Positions 1-8,445 of a DNA stretch of 64,000 nucleotides are shown here, in pieces (positions within the stretch are counted from its first letter, which is position 1; each line of letters starts with the position of its first letter). A program made the position numbers and the translations under genes. This DNA is from Nocardioides faecalis (GTDB lineage: Bacteria > Actinomycetota > Actinomycetes > Propionibacteriales > Nocardioidaceae): contig NZ_CP074406.1 in the NCBI RefSeq assembly GCF_018388425.1, positions 992,001 to 1,056,000 of the forward strand, in the 5' to 3' direction. The notes under the pieces are model-generated. The model saw only the letters and a program-made list of their open reading frames with translations. It did not search any database and was not told the origin of the DNA.

Positions 1-1299
1 TCCAACATCGTCTCCGCCGCCGAGCTCGCCGTCGCGCTGATGCTCGCCGCCGCCCGCCACGTCTCGCCGGCCCACGCCGCACTGCGCAACGGCGAGTGGA
101 AGCGCTCGAAGTACACCGGCATCGAGCTGTACGAGAAGACCGTCGGCATCGTCGGCCTCGGCCGCATCGGCGTCCTGGTCGCGCAGCGCCTGGCCGCGTT
201 CGGCATGAGCGTCATCGCCTACGACCCCTACGTGCAGCCCGGCCGCGCCGCCCAGATGGGCGTGCGCCTGGTCGACCTCGACACCCTGATGGCCGAGTCG
301 GACTTCATGTCCGTGCACCTGCCCAAGACCCCCGAGACCGTCGGCCTGATCGGCGCCGAGGAGCTGGCCAAGGCCAAGTCCTCGCTGGTGCTCGTCAACG
401 CCGCCCGCGGTGGCATCGTCGACGAGGCCGCGCTGTACGACGCGCTGAAGACCGGCAGCATCGCTGCCGCCGGCCTCGACGTGTTCGCCAAGGAGCCGTG
501 CACCGACAGCCCGCTGTTCGAGCTCGAGAACGTCGTCGCCACCCCGCACCTGGGCGCCTCCACCGACGAGGCGCAGGAGAAGGCCGGCATCGCCGTGGCC
601 AAGTCCGTGCGGCTCGCGCTCTCCGGTGAGCTCGTCCCCGACGCGGTCAACGTCCAGGGCGGCGTCATCGCCGAGGACGTCCGGCCCGGCATCGGCCTCA
701 CCGAGAAGCTCGGCCAGGTCTTCACCGGCATCGCCGGCGAGGTCGCCCAGCAGCTCGACGTCGAGGTCCGCGGCGAGATCGCCGAGCACGACGTCAAGGT
801 GCTCGAGCTCGCCGCCCTCAAGGGCGTGTTCAGCAGCGTCGTGGAGGACCAGGTCTCCTACGTCAACGCCCCGCTGCTCGCCGCCGAGCGCGGTGTCGCG
901 GTGCGGCTGGTCACCGACTCCGAGAGCCCCGACCACCGCAACCTGATCACCCTGCGCGGCACGCTCGCCGACGGCACCCAGATCTCCGTCAGCGGCACCC
1001 TGGTCGGCATCAACCAGCGTGAGCGCCTGGTGGAGGTCAACGGCTTCGACATCGACATCGAGCCGACCGACCACATCGCGTTCTTCACCTACGTCGACCG
1101 GCCCGGCATGGTCGGCACCGTCGGCCAGGTCCTCGGTCAGGCCGACGTCAACATCGCCGGCATGCAGGTCTCGCGGGAGACCAAGGGCGGCGAGGCGCTC
1201 GTCGCGCTGTCCGTCGACTCCGCCATCCCGGCCACGATCCTCGCCGAGATCGAGACCGCGATCGAGGCCACCTCGATTCGCGCCGTCGACCTGGTCTGA
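1..1299 (+). CDS. serA: D-3-phosphoglycerate dehydrogenase, 5' end outside window
   Basis: Catalyses NAD-dependent oxidation of 3-phosphoglycerate, the first step of serine synthesis. The frame is open from base 1, so the N-terminus lies upstream. Visible are the Rossmann NAD-binding motif VGIVGLGRIG (bases 142-171), the catalytic-domain segment with NAARGGIVDE and the ATPHLGASTDEAQ stretch, then an intervening domain and a C-terminal ACT domain starting near HIAFFTYVDRPGMVG. This is the long (type I, ACT-containing) actinobacterial form. It ends at TGA 1297-1299 and is followed at once by a terminator. In related genomes leuB is normally the next gene; here leuB is 30 kb away (31292). Confidence 0.96.
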   Translation, partial: SNIVSAAELAVALMLAAARHVSPAHAALRNGEWKRSKYTGIELYEKTVGIVGLGRIGVLVAQRLAAFGMSVIAYDPYVQPGRAAQMGVRLVDLDTLMAESDFMSVHLPKTPETVGLIGAEELAKAKSSLVLVNAARGGIVDEAALYDALKTGSIAAAGLDVFAKEPCTDSPLFELENVVATPHLGASTDEAQEKAGIAVAKSVRLALSGELVPDAVNVQGGVIAEDVRPGIGLTEKLGQVFTGIAGEVAQQLDVEVRGEIAEHDVKVLELAALKGVFSSVVEDQVSYVNAPLLAAERGVAVRLVTDSESPDHRNLITLRGTLADGTQISVSGTLVGINQRERLVEVNGFDIDIEPTDHIAFFTYVDRPGMVGTVGQVLGQADVNIAGMQVSRETKGGEALVALSVDSAIPATILAEIETAIEATSIRAVDLV

Positions 1300-1324
1300 G
1301 CCAGCCCGGCGCGACCGCGTCGTC

Positions 1325-1372
1325 ACGAGACCCCGCCGCACGGACCCTTCGGGCCCGCGGGCGGGGTTTCGT
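1325..1372 (+). terminator. Rho-independent-like terminator of serA
   Basis: Arms 1325-1337 and 1360-1372 pair over 13 bp with one G-U pair, with a GC-rich loop between. It lies 26 bp after the serA stop. There is no long U-tract, as is common in high-GC actinobacteria. Confidence 0.7.
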
Positions 1373-1432
1373 GCGCCTGCGGCGCGGGCGACGCGCTGCC
1401 GCGCTCGCGGTTGCCTTCGAGGGAGTTGAGTC

Positions 1433-1543
1433 GGTCTGGCGGCAAGACGGGGCTGAACTGCGCGAGCGCGTCGCCGCGGTTGGCTTTCGTAGGTCCTGTC
1501 GTGGTCTGGCGGCAAGACGGGGTTAAACCGCGCGAGCGCGTCG
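1433..1543. repeat. Pair of 41-bp near-identical direct repeats
   Basis: Copies at 1433-1473 and 1503-1543, offset by exactly 70 bp, differ at three positions (C/T, G/A, T/C) within a central 7-bp segment. They lie between serA and the defence island in DNA with no complete gene. They could be remnants of a duplicated intergenic unit or mark the left edge of the island. Confidence 0.75.
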
Positions 1544-1544
1544 G

Positions 1545-1722
1545 CTACGGAACCGGCGGCATCCGCAACCGCACGTGCAGCTGCCATGCCTCAGCGTGGT
1601 CCAGGCGCTTGCGCGTCAGCTCCTCCCATTCGACCGCCACCCCGAACGCCTCCAGGGCGTCGCTGTCCCAGAAGACCAGCTCCTCCCGCCTTTCCTCCGG
1701 CAGGCCTTCTCAGGCGGGGTGT
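1545..1722 (-). pseudogene. C-terminal remnant of an unrecognised gene
   Basis: On the minus strand a frame from about 1722 to TAG at 1547-1545 reads as protein-like sequence: EELVFWDSDALEAFG, then VEWEELTRKRLDHAEAW and a short basic tail. A stop codon sits directly upstream in the same frame and there is no start codon, so I read it as the decayed 3' end of a gene. The parent family is not recognised. The call rests only on amino-acid texture. Confidence 0.3.
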
Positions 1723-1757
1723 CGGGATGACGCCCGCGCTGGTCCGGCGCCTCCCGT

Positions 1758-1895
1758 GTGCATGAGCGCGCCGAGAACCTCGACCTGGGCGCGCGACCGG
1801 CTGGAGCGCAGAACTTCCACGGCGCCTTCAGGCTGCTCGAGGACGGTGACGGATCGGTGACGCTGGACCGGGGGCTCGTCGCCGAGGAAGCCTGA
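1758..1895 (+). pseudogene. Short gene remnant, unrecognised
   Basis: Plus-strand frame from GTG 1758 to TGA 1893-1895 gives a 45-residue peptide with protein-like texture (ERAENLDLGARPAG, FRLLEDGDGSVTLDRGL). A stop lies a few codons upstream and no convincing ribosome site is present. It lies between the end of jetD and the repeats and is probably a scrap of an older gene. The rest of 1373-1958 holds nothing else I can support. Confidence 0.25.
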
Positions 1896-1958
1896 ACCCG
1901 CCGGGATCTCGGGATCTTCGGGGCTTCGCAGGCTCGCTCATGGCGACCCGTGTCTGCG

Positions 1959-3077
1959 TCACCACCAGCTGACCGTCTCCCGCAACGTCTCGTAGCCCAC
2001 GCTCTCCTGGGCCAGCCGATGCCCGGAAGCAAGCAGGTCGGCGGCCTGCTTGCACACCTGCGCGTCTTCCAGCCAGCGAGCCATGGTCTGCGCGACGTCG
2101 GAGGGGACGGACGTCTGCCCCGGTTGTCGGACACCGGCGCTTAGGAGCGCGCGGTAAAGCGGCAGCGACGGACGCAACGGAGGCAGCCCTGCCGCGGTGG
2201 CCGCGACTGCAGCTGCAGAAGCGGTTTTCAACCCGCCCGCGTCCAGGTCTCCGAAGTACCACAGCCGGTCCGGTGGCGGATCCAGCTGAGTTGCGCCACC
2301 AATCGCGGCGGGCAGTTGGTTCCCGGTGCCGTATCCGACCGCCACCGCCGGTCGGCCGCCACGGACGCGTTCCCGGGCGACGGTGAGGACGCTGGCGTAC
2401 GTTGCGTGGTTCTCGACGATCAGCAGGTCCACGACCGGTCCCGGCGGCCCGGTGTGCTGGGCGGTCAACGGCAGGGGTGCCACGTAACAGCGCAGCAGGT
2501 CAAGAGTCAGCGCGCCCGACGTGAACAGGCGGGTCCGCAGTAGGGAGTCGAGCCGCTTCTCGTTCCCGAACAGCTCAACCGAGCGTTCGCGATGCGGCAC
2601 CACGGGCCGGACCGCGCCGCCCTCGCGGAGGAAAGGCTCGAGCCGTTCGAGGACCTCGAACTCGGAGTCGGTCGCTGCCATGGCGCCGGCGACGGCGAGC
2701 TCGGGACGCCAGACCCGAGCTGTTCCACGAGTACGCGTCGTCCGCTGGACGGACGGTCGCTCCACCCAGAAGGGCAGCGGCGGATCCAGGTGCCGCTCCC
2801 ACCGAAGCGCGCTGCGCGGGACGGTCACCGTCCCGCGCCCGGTCAGCACCTCGATCGCGTTCGCCAGGTCGGCCCGGGCTGAGGAGTCGCTCGAGCCTGT
2901 TGGGTCGTGCCTGGCATGCGCGGCGCGGAGCACCTGCAACGGCACCCTGCGGACCTTGTGTGCATTGATCGCTACGGCCAGCGCGTCCGCGAGTCGTTCA
3001 ACCAGCGATCCACCTCCCAGCTCGCTCCGGCTTGATGGCGCCGGCGGGGTGTCGCGGTTGTCTCCGAAGCTCGTCAT
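1959..3077 (-). CDS. jetD: JetD-like Toprim nuclease subunit of Wadjet-like system
   Basis: 372 residues. In Wadjet systems JetD is the DNA-cleaving subunit, related to topoisomerase VI, that cuts plasmid DNA after the SMC motor has extruded it. The C-terminal half shows Toprim hallmarks: a strand ending LLIVENHATY (Glu222) and WYFGDLDAGG (Asp277, Asp279), matching the E...DxD metal site of DUF2220/JetD C-terminal domains. The N-terminal half (about 25-170) would be the arm/winged-helix region. ATG at 3077 overlaps the jetC stop by 4 bp (ATGA), so it is the last gene of the operon. No truncation is seen. Confidence 0.8.
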   Translation of the reverse strand: MTSFGDNRDTPPAPSSRSELGGGSLVERLADALAVAINAHKVRRVPLQVLRAAHARHDPTGSSDSSARADLANAIEVLTGRGTVTVPRSALRWERHLDPPLPFWVERPSVQRTTRTRGTARVWRPELAVAGAMAATDSEFEVLERLEPFLREGGAVRPVVPHRERSVELFGNEKRLDSLLRTRLFTSGALTLDLLRCYVAPLPLTAQHTGPPGPVVDLLIVENHATYASVLTVARERVRGGRPAVAVGYGTGNQLPAAIGGATQLDPPPDRLWYFGDLDAGGLKTASAAAVAATAAGLPPLRPSLPLYRALLSAGVRQPGQTSVPSDVAQTMARWLEDAQVCKQAADLLASGHRLAQESVGYETLRETVSWW

Positions 3078-6000
3078 GGGGTTGCCGTGAGTTCGATCGG
3101 AACCGGTGCAGAAGGCCGCGAGACGGTAACCCCGCTGACCTCTCCGACTCGGGAACCCGGTGCCGCCTCCAGTTGCACGTGCCCGTCGGTGGTTCCGACC
3201 GGCTTGCGGTTACGCAGCCGGATGAGGCGCCGGAACTGCAGCAGCGCACCCATGTCCTCCAGGCCGGTCGCGTACACCAGGTGAACCCGCTGCGCCTTCG
3301 CGACGGCGAGCTGTAACGCGACCAGCTGCGCGTTGCTGGCACGACCGAACGGGTTGTCCAGCATCAGCGTCCCGGTCGCTCCGCCGGCCCGGCCGGCCTG
3401 GCGCATCCGTGCGAACGCGCAGAACAGCAGGACGCACGTGGTCAGCTTCTCCCCGTCGGAGAACTTCGCTACCTCGGTCACCGGGACACGCTGGGCCACC
3501 ATGTGCTCGTTCGGCTTGAGCACGGTGACGGTGAAGCCCTTCATTCCGACGGCAGCGTGCACGCAACGGCGCAGGATCGTCTCCCCAGTCGGGAGGTTCT
3601 TCGCCTCCATGCTGGTCGAGTCGAGCATCGAGACGATCTCCTGGGTGACGCGGCTTGCGAGCTCCTCGTCGCTGGGGTTGGTGAACCGCAGGTTGATGAA
3701 CTGCTGGTCGGTGAGCTGCCCGAGCCCCGGCGGCAGCGTCGATGCCCGTGCCGCCGCGGAGATGCCCTTGAGCAGCTGCCGTACGTGGCTGGATACCACC
3801 TGGGCGATCCGCTGCTCGTCCCCGGAGATCTGATCCAGCAGCGCCTCCACCTCCCGCAGCCGTACAGCCACCTCCGCGGCGTACGTCGACGCCTGCTGGG
3901 CGAGGGCGGCCGGGTCGGAGTCGGTGAGCCGGTCCTTGAGCTTGAGCGGGAGACGCTGGTACGCCGGACGGGACGCCAGCTTGAACGCCTCGGCCGCCAA
4001 CGCTGCCCGCAGCGTCAACGCTGCATCCACGTCGTCCCCGGCACGCTTGAGATCGGCGACGGCCGTGAGGACTTCCCGCCGCGCAGCGGCCAGGTCCCCG
4101 AGGAACGGCTCCGCGTCGGCGGGCGCGTCGCCGTCCGGCTCCGGCAGCCGGCCCGCCTGGTCGTTCAGCGACTCCGCCAGCGCCTCGTACTCCTTCGACC
4201 GGCCCTCGGCGGCTTCCTTCTCCTTGCCGAGCCGGGTCTCGGTCGCGCTCAGGGTTCCGCTCTGCGTCTCCAGCCGGGCCGCCTCGTCCTCCGCCTCCTC
4301 TGCGGTGCGGTCGCTCACGTCGTCCGGCACCTTCGGGGCACGGTCGGCTGCCTCGGTCGCGTCCTTCAGCACCTGGAGCGCGGCGTCGGCTGCGGCTTCG
4401 GCCTTCGCGGCGGCTGCAACCAGTCCGGTGTGGAGCCGGTCGGAGCGCGCGTGCTCATCCACGCACGCTGCCGCGGTGTACTCACCCGCACGGGCTTCGG
4501 CGTCGTTGCGGACCTCGCTGGGGTCGTCGGCCTGCGAGATCGCCTGGTCGGCACGCTGCCGGGCGCTCGATGCGGCGTTCACCTCCGCCAAAAGCTGAGC
4601 TTCGAGGACCGAGCCGGAGGAGGCTGCCTTCCATTCGTTGCGCAGTACCTCCCAGGTGGCGCGGCACTGGCCCAGGCCGGCGGCCTTCGCCTGCTCGACC
4701 AGGTGGCCGGCCGGCAGGCTCTCCGGTTCGACGAGGCCGACCTGGAGCAGGTCGCGGCGGTGGGCGGCGGCTTCCAGGCGCAGCTGCTGGGTCTGCAATT
4801 CGGCCTTGCTTGCCGCGCCCTGCTCCTGTGCCTGCTCCTCACGCAGCCGGGTGTCCTGCCGCGTGAGCTCAGCGATGCCGTCCTCCGCTTCGGCGGCGGA
4901 GGTCCGGTGTCCGGACATCGTGTTCTCGGAGTCAGTGAGCGTCGCCGCGGTCGCGGCGCGGCCGAGGTGCTGCTGCTCGAGGCGTCGCGCTTCGGCAGCG
5001 GCCTTCTTCGCAGCCTCCCGGTCCTCCTTCGCCTGGTCCCGGGCCTGGGTCTGGGCCTCCTGCTCGACCCGGGCGTTCTCGACGGCGTCCGCCGCTGAGC
5101 GGGTCAGGGCTTCGGCGCGGGTCAGGGAGTCCGCGTCGGGCCATTCGGCGAGGAACTCGGCCAGCTCGGTCAGCAGCTGCCGGTCGGCGCGGGCCCGCTG
5201 CTGGAGCGTGGCCTGCCGGGTGCGGCGCCCTTCGCCGCGGGAGCGCAGCTGCTCGGCTGCCGCTCCGGCCGCGGACGGGGAGTGCAGGCCGGTGTGCAGC
5301 GGCACCGACGGGATCGGCGCCGGGTCGGCGGCGTCGCGGGCACCGTCGGCCACCTCGGTCGCAGTGACGACGGGAACGTGGACGAGGACGGGGGAGGAGG
5401 CCAGGAGGACCAGGGCCCGGTCGCGTGCGGCTCCGTCCTGGACGACGACGCCGGAGGCGATGTCGGGACGGGCAGCGGCGAGTGTGGCGCGCTCGGCCTC
5501 CTGGTAGTCGCGTGCCAGGACGGTCCACGCCGGCTGGGCGGGCACGCCAGCGCTGGTGAGCTCGTCGGCGGCGGTGCTGGTCGCGGCCGGTGCGGGCAGC
5601 AGCCCGGTGGCGTCCACCCCGGAGATGAGCCGCTCGTCGTCGGCGGCCGCGACCGCTTCGCGCAGCGCGTGCTCGTCGGCGTCGAGAGCGGCTGCGGCCA
5701 GCGCGTGCCGCACCCGGGACGCGTCTCCCCACACGTCGGGGTTGTCGGTCTCGGCGAGCGCGACGAACCGCGGGTTCCCGCTGATCTTGCCGTACGCGAC
5801 GCGCAGTCGGGCAAGCTCGGCGCCGGACTGCGACGCCTCAGCCAACCGGCGGGCGTGGTCGCCGGCGGATTCGGCGACCGCGTCCGCGGCAGCCTCGTAG
5901 GCCTGCTGGGCACGAGCTTCCTCCTCCTCGAACCGGCGCGCGTCGCCGGCGGCCGCTTGGGCGGCATCACTGTGCCGCTGGTGCGCGGAAGCCGGATCCT

Positions 6001-7504
6001 CGGCCGCCTCGAGGACGCCGTTGCGCCGCGCCGCGGCCATCTCGCGGCCGTGCTGCTCCAGCAGGGCGCGTGCGCTGGCCAGTTGTGCGTGCAGCCGGTT
6101 CCCTTCCTGCTCCAGCTCCCGGAGCCGGGCGCCGAGACCGGACGCTGTTTCCCGGTGCGCGCCTGCTTCGCGCTCGGTGTCCCCGGCGCGGTTCTCGAGC
6201 TGCTCGGCAGCGGAGGTGAGGAGGTCGCGGACAGCGGAGGCGTAGGTGTCGACGCGCTCGCGCAGCGCGGCGCGTTCGGCACGCTCAGGTGCCAGCCGCT
6301 CGCGCAGTACCTCGGCCGCCGCGTCGTGCGCGGCCGCCTCGGCCAACGGGCCGGCAGCAGCCCATGCGAGTGCGTCGGCGTGGGCTTCCTTCGCAGTCCT
6401 GGCCGCGGCCGTGTGCGCTGCAACCGCTTCGGTGTGGCGCAGTCCGGCGGCGTGGTGGGCGAGCTTGGCGCGCAGGCCGTCGACGCGGCCGCGTTCGCGG
6501 CGCGCCTCGCTGACCTGCTCACCCAGCGCACGGGCCTGCTCGGCGGCGACCGTGGCGGCGGTGGCCGTGCGGACCGCGGCTTGGACCAGCGATGCCCGCA
6601 GCCGGGACGCGGCAGCCTGGGTGTGCGCCAGGTCGGCGCGTGCGCCGGTGAACTGGTCGTGGACGGCGACGAGCTCGCTGAGCAGCCCGGTCGCCTCAGT
6701 GAGGAACGCCCGCTCGGTTAGCAGGGCGGGCCGCCGGAACAGGTTCCTGGCGTGGCTGGTGACGACCTTCCCGCAGTCGGCTGCCTGGTTCGGGGCAGCG
6801 ATGACGTCGACGACCAGGTCGATGAAGTCGCGGACGGTGTTGAAGTTGAACACCTTCGCGATCCCGCCTTCGGAGGTGTTCATCCGTGCCTGGTAGCGGT
6901 ACAGGGCGGTGTCGATGCGCAGGAGGTCGAGCTGCTCCTCCCATGCGGCCTGGGTGCCGGCGATGCGGACCTGCAGCTCGGGGTGCTGGGCGTTCAGCGC
7001 GCGGAGCCGGTCCCGGAACTGGGAGAGGGTCAGCAGCCGCCCGTCGCGGACCGGCAGCGTCGCCAGGTCCAGCACGCCGGGGATCGGGACCGCGGACCAC
7101 CAGAACTTGTTCAGGGTCGCGTCCTGCTCCAGCGTCGGTCGGCGCCGTTCGGGCCACTCGTAGACGGCGCCGGTCAGCAGCCGGTTCTGCCCACCCAGCA
7201 GCGTCTGGTCAGCGGCAGCCCATTCGATGACGGTGTGGGAGGTGTCGCCGGACCCGACGTAGTCGTTGAGGCGGCGCGGCCGCTTCTCCCCGTCCTCGCG
7301 GCCGGCGCCGGTGAAGTCGCGGGCCGCGGGAAGGACGACCGCGGACTTCAGTGACATCAGCGACGACTTGCCGCCGCCGTTGGGAAGCCAGATGACGGTT
7401 TCGACCGGCTCCCCGTCGTCGTTGAACGGCAACGTCAGGTCCCGGAACCGGGCCGACTTCTCCCCGATGGAGATGTAGCGGACCGCGAGCGTCTGCCAGG
7501 TCAT
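3074..7504 (-). CDS. jetC: JetC-like SMC ATPase of Wadjet-like system
   Basis: 1476 residues, the motor subunit, similar in plan to MukB/MksB. An N-terminal ATPase half has a glycine-rich P-loop, LPNGGGKSSLMSL (about 41-53). It is followed by Ala/Glu/Arg-rich coiled coil (about 265-570), a globular hinge-like segment (about 575-740), returning coiled coil to about 1230, and a C-terminal ATPase half with signature FSDGEKLTT (about 1348-1356) and Walker B TLMLDNPFGR (about 1379-1388). Two departures from standard SMC motifs: the signature is SDGE not SGGE, and the residue after the Walker B Asp is Asn, not the catalytic Glu. ATG 7504 overlaps the jetB stop by 4 bp. Assignment rests on size, coiled-coil plan and the operon. 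Confidence 0.8.
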   Translation of the reverse strand: MTWQTLAVRYISIGEKSARFRDLTLPFNDDGEPVETVIWLPNGGGKSSLMSLKSAVVLPAARDFTGAGREDGEKRPRRLNDYVGSGDTSHTVIEWAAADQTLLGGQNRLLTGAVYEWPERRRPTLEQDATLNKFWWSAVPIPGVLDLATLPVRDGRLLTLSQFRDRLRALNAQHPELQVRIAGTQAAWEEQLDLLRIDTALYRYQARMNTSEGGIAKVFNFNTVRDFIDLVVDVIAAPNQAADCGKVVTSHARNLFRRPALLTERAFLTEATGLLSELVAVHDQFTGARADLAHTQAAASRLRASLVQAAVRTATAATVAAEQARALGEQVSEARRERGRVDGLRAKLAHHAAGLRHTEAVAAHTAAARTAKEAHADALAWAAAGPLAEAAAHDAAAEVLRERLAPERAERAALRERVDTYASAVRDLLTSAAEQLENRAGDTEREAGAHRETASGLGARLRELEQEGNRLHAQLASARALLEQHGREMAAARRNGVLEAAEDPASAHQRHSDAAQAAAGDARRFEEEEARAQQAYEAAADAVAESAGDHARRLAEASQSGAELARLRVAYGKISGNPRFVALAETDNPDVWGDASRVRHALAAAALDADEHALREAVAAADDERLISGVDATGLLPAPAATSTAADELTSAGVPAQPAWTVLARDYQEAERATLAAARPDIASGVVVQDGAARDRALVLLASSPVLVHVPVVTATEVADGARDAADPAPIPSVPLHTGLHSPSAAGAAAEQLRSRGEGRRTRQATLQQRARADRQLLTELAEFLAEWPDADSLTRAEALTRSAADAVENARVEQEAQTQARDQAKEDREAAKKAAAEARRLEQQHLGRAATAATLTDSENTMSGHRTSAAEAEDGIAELTRQDTRLREEQAQEQGAASKAELQTQQLRLEAAAHRRDLLQVGLVEPESLPAGHLVEQAKAAGLGQCRATWEVLRNEWKAASSGSVLEAQLLAEVNAASSARQRADQAISQADDPSEVRNDAEARAGEYTAAACVDEHARSDRLHTGLVAAAAKAEAAADAALQVLKDATEAADRAPKVPDDVSDRTAEEAEDEAARLETQSGTLSATETRLGKEKEAAEGRSKEYEALAESLNDQAGRLPEPDGDAPADAEPFLGDLAAARREVLTAVADLKRAGDDVDAALTLRAALAAEAFKLASRPAYQRLPLKLKDRLTDSDPAALAQQASTYAAEVAVRLREVEALLDQISGDEQRIAQVVSSHVRQLLKGISAAARASTLPPGLGQLTDQQFINLRFTNPSDEELASRVTQEIVSMLDSTSMEAKNLPTGETILRRCVHAAVGMKGFTVTVLKPNEHMVAQRVPVTEVAKFSDGEKLTTCVLLFCAFARMRQAGRAGGATGTLMLDNPFGRASNAQLVALQLAVAKAQRVHLVYATGLEDMGALLQFRRLIRLRNRKPVGTTDGHVQLEAAPGSRVGEVSGVTVSRPSAPVPIELTATP

Positions 7505-8445
7505 GCGTCCTCCTCGCCCGCAGCGCCGGCGGCGGGAACAGGCGCCGGCGCGGTCGCCGGCAGGTCGGTTGCTGTGCTGCCCGTCGAGCCCGTCGTGCCG
7601 CCGGGGGTGCTGGCCGGGTCGACGAAAGACGGGGGACGGCCCGGGACGGGCCAGCGGGCGTCGGGGTCACGCTGGTCGGGCAGTTTCTCGTCGACGCGGG
7701 CCAGGGCAGCGAGCGCCTGGTACCCCTCGAGCGCGGCGGAGGAGGCGACCTGGTGCCGGTACCGTTCGAGCAGCTGGAACCGACCGTCGCCGTCCTTGCC
7801 GACCGGACGCGCGAGACCGTGGTCGACCAGGTCCTGCAACGCTCGGTACACCCAGTAGGCGGTGCACTTGGTCGAGACCCGACCGGCGCCGCGGCCCTTC
7901 CCGCCGACGTCGGTGGCCGGCATCTGGTCCCATTCGGACCAGGCGGTGTCGACGCCGGCTGCCAGGGACAGGTCGACGATGTGGTCCCCGGCGCCGGAGG
8001 CGTCCTGGGCCACCTTCTCGCCCCGTTCCCGCAGCTGGGTGCACGAGCGTCGGATGAAGTCCTCGCACGGCAGCACGTCGACGTAGCGGACCGACGGGTC
8101 GTGCAGGTCGTCCGGGTGCGGGTAGGCGTACGCGGCGATGCCCAGGTGGGCCAGGCCGCGCAGGACGCGGGCTTTGTCCTTGGTCCAGGTGGCTGCCTCC
8201 CCGGAGAGCCGGTAGGCGAAGATCGACTCGCGGCGTGAGGTGAGCACCAGCCCGAGGTCGCCGGCGTGCAGGACGCGCAGGTTCATCCCGTCCAGGAACC
8301 CCTCCACCAGGGAGCGGAAGATGGTCTCGTCCAGGTAGCGGCCGACGAGGCGGCCGTAGTCGCCGTCCGCGCCGGGTCGGGCCTTGGGCCGCAACGCGTA
8401 GGCGATGAGCTGCCCGGCGTCGCGGGCATCGGAGCTGGCGGTCAC
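7501..8445 (-). CDS. jetB: JetB-like (MukE/MksE-type) subunit of Wadjet-like system
   Basis: 314 residues from GTG 8445, which overlaps the jetA stop as GTGA; a longer upstream reading in the same frame is antisense-like and arginine-rich and is not credible. In Wadjet systems JetB is a winged-helix protein binding the JetA kleisin. The sequence is mixed alpha/beta over 1-230, with YGRLVGRYLDETIFRSLVEGF near the start and TKCTAYWVYRALQDLVDHGL as a helix-turn-helix-like segment, then a low-complexity Gly/Ser/Thr/Ala/Pro tail (about 265-314). Identity depends mainly on position between jetA and jetC and on size. Confidence 0.68.
   Translation of the reverse strand: MTASSDARDAGQLIAYALRPKARPGADGDYGRLVGRYLDETIFRSLVEGFLDGMNLRVLHAGDLGLVLTSRRESIFAYRLSGEAATWTKDKARVLRGLAHLGIAAYAYPHPDDLHDPSVRYVDVLPCEDFIRRSCTQLRERGEKVAQDASGAGDHIVDLSLAAGVDTAWSEWDQMPATDVGGKGRGAGRVSTKCTAYWVYRALQDLVDHGLARPVGKDGDGRFQLLERYRHQVASSAALEGYQALAALARVDEKLPDQRDPDARWPVPGRPPSFVDPASTPGGTTGSTGSTATDLPATAPAPVPAAGAAGEEDA

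Noticed and set aside
3503..5098. Long plus-strand ORF (531 codons) opposite jetC
   Set aside because: Antisense to a clear SMC coding region; rich in Arg, Leu, Gln and Gly with no motif. Long antisense frames are expected at this GC content.
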